Source: RGIG5579 sp045602025 (GTDB lineage Bacteria > Bacillota > Clostridia > Oscillospirales > SIG627). From it: a stretch of DNA of 32,764 nt. Position numbers and translations under genes: made by a program. Within the stretch, counting starts at the first letter, position 1. Every line of letters begins with the position of its first letter. Shown here in pieces: positions 31,671-32,764 of this stretch. A model generated the notes under the pieces. It saw nothing but the letters and a program-made list of their open reading frames with translations, was not told the origin of the DNA and made no database searches. The stretch covers positions 1-32,764 of the forward strand of contig JAZSAT010000045.1 in the NCBI GenBank assembly GCA_045602025.1, read 5' to 3'.

Positions 31671-32459
31671 ATGAAGAAAACCGTTTCCGGTCTGTACCTT
31701 GCCTTGGTATTCCTTTTCCTTTACATTCCCATTATCGTTATGATCGTGCTTTCCTTCAACGACACCACCGTGGGAATCTCCAACTGGAAGGGCTTTACCT
31801 TCAACCATTATTTATCCTTGTTTGAAAATGACGAGCTTGTAGAATCCCTTGTGAACTCCCTTGTCATTGCCCTTCTCTCTGCTACCCTTGCTTCCCTTTT
31901 GGGAACGCTTGCAGCCCTTGGATTAAACAATGTAAAAAAGGGGAAAGGTCTTTTAATGAACCTTTCGAATCTTCCCATCATCAATCCCGAGATCGTAACA
32001 GGCGTTTCTCTGATGCTGGTATTCATCGCTGTTTTTTCCATTGATCTTGGTTTTTTCACCGTTCTGATCTCTCATGTTGTATTTAATACACCCTATGTGA
32101 TCTTGAATGTTTTACCCAGGCTTCGCAGAATGGATAAAAACCTTTATGAAGCGGCACTGGACCTTGGCTGTCCTCCTACAAAAGCCTTTTTCAAGGTAGT
32201 GATCCCCGAGATCTTCCCCGGCGTATTTGCGGGATTTCTCATTTCACTCACCTACTCATTTGATGACTTTATCATCAGCTATTTCACCGGCGGAAATTTC
32301 CAGACTCTTTCCGTATTTATCAACAACAGCCTGAAGAAGGGTGTCCGCCCCTGGATGGCTGCCATGACCGGTGTGATCTTCCTGGCAGTCCTTGCCATTC
32401 TTGTCATCATGAATCTGCACGATGCCAAGGAAGAAGCAAAAGCAAAACAGAAATTATAA
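31671..32459 (+). CDS. potC: Spermidine/putrescine ABC transporter permease PotC
   Basis: This 262-residue permease with about six membrane helices has the EAA motif EAALDLGCPPTKAFFKVVIPEIFPGV and the PotC-typical LSFNDTTVGISNWKGFTFNHY, DDFIISYFTGG. Start: ATG at 31671, spaced well from AGGAGGTG. A GTG codon directly upstream (31668) is in frame but sits too close to it. It starts 11 bases after potB ends and is followed by potD after 27 bases. Confidence 0.95.
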   Translation: MKKTVSGLYLALVFLFLYIPIIVMIVLSFNDTTVGISNWKGFTFNHYLSLFENDELVESLVNSLVIALLSATLASLLGTLAALGLNNVKKGKGLLMNLSNLPIINPEIVTGVSLMLVFIAVFSIDLGFFTVLISHVVFNTPYVILNVLPRLRRMDKNLYEAALDLGCPPTKAFFKVVIPEIFPGVFAGFLISLTYSFDDFIISYFTGGNFQTLSVFINNSLKKGVRPWMAAMTGVIFLAVLAILVIMNLHDAKEEAKAKQKL

Positions 32460-32486
32460 AAAATTTATATAAAGGAGATAAAAACA

Positions 32487-32764
32487 TTGAAAAAAATTCT
32501 TTCCCTCGTACTATCCCTTGTTATGGTATTCTCTCTTGTACTCCCTCTCTCTTCTTGCTCCGACAAGAATACCCTTGTGGTATGCAACTGGGGCGAATAT
32601 ATGTCCACAGGCTCTGACTGTGACTATGATGTTATAGAGGAATTTGAGAAAACCTACGGAATTCGTGTAAAATACGTTACTGCCGAATCCAACGAAGCAC
32701 TGTATTCCAAAATGAAGACCGGTGCCGGAAAATACGATGTGATCTTCCCCTCGGACTATATGGC
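32487..32764 (+). CDS. potD: Spermidine/putrescine-binding lipoprotein PotD (3' end outside window)
   Basis: Ninety-two codons are visible. Translation starts at TTG 32487 behind AAAGGAGAT. A lipoprotein signal peptide ends at LSSC with Cys24. The mature part begins NTLVVCNWGEYMSTG and continues IEEFEKTYGIRVKYVTAESNE and YDVIFPSDYM, the usual opening of PotD-type substrate-binding proteins. As the fourth gene of the potABCD operon it should capture polyamines outside the cell. Most of the ligand-binding residues lie beyond the window. Confidence 0.93.
   Translation, partial: MKKILSLVLSLVMVFSLVLPLSSCSDKNTLVVCNWGEYMSTGSDCDYDVIEEFEKTYGIRVKYVTAESNEALYSKMKTGAGKYDVIFPSDYM

Overview
The window looks like a chromosomal segment of a Gram-positive anaerobe of the Clostridia, probably an uncultured gut or rumen lineage (inference). 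The evidence is near-consensus sigma-A promoters, mostly with 17-bp spacers, strong GGAGG-type ribosome sites with some TTG/GTG starts, many short hairpin-plus-T-run terminators, lipoprotein signal peptides, and a soluble Fe-S/flavoprotein pair. Base composition is moderate. A lipoprotein/regulator pair (about 2.5-3.4 kb) is more AT-rich, and a small cassette beside the tRNAs is more GC-rich.

Layout. 1-2128: the end of a ferredoxin-like subunit and a complete fumarate-reductase-like flavoprotein, followed by a terminator and an unusual array of seven small hairpins joined by GTGATATT/AATATCAC linkers (2192-2359). 2534-3385: divergent lipoprotein and XRE regulator genes. 3468-7359 (minus): one operon of amidohydrolase, PHP phosphoesterase, glyA, rdgB and a small membrane protein. 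7509-8360: a cytoplasmic alpha/beta-hydrolase with its own promoter and terminator. 8519-16394: four tandem paralogues of a DUF4838-type putative glycoside-hydrolase-like protein, forming one closed transcription unit. 16436-19041 (minus): a CPA2 cation/proton antiporter overlapping a SulP anion transporter that lacks STAS. 19195-21446 (minus): an OPT-family transporter and a PqqD-like protein. 21509-22927 (minus): pepD. 23263-24378: ald. 24379-25115: tRNA-Trp, tRNA-Met(CAU), and a 192-bp duplication/cassette repeating the 5' end of tRNA-Trp. 25116-29260 (minus): an operon of a small unknown protein (apparently leaderless), two cyclophilins, ribF, and a DacA-like protein that has lost all three catalytic motifs. 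29465-end: potABCD polyamine uptake, with potD cut by the window edge.

How the genes may work together. Peptide and amino-acid use is a theme: OPT transporter, PepD, alanine dehydrogenase and serine hydroxymethyltransferase. The antiporter/SulP pair suggests cation-linked anion (possibly bicarbonate) uptake. The DUF4838 cluster is the most unusual block. Four intracellular paralogues with a strongly conserved core and divergent middle segments suggest a family adapted to several related, probably glycan-derived, substrates. The degenerate D,D-carboxypeptidase, with a membrane helix and a long basic tail, is the second candidate for something new: a non-enzymatic cell-wall-binding or scaffold protein.

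All calls come from reading the sequence and from remembered family motifs. No database search was run.
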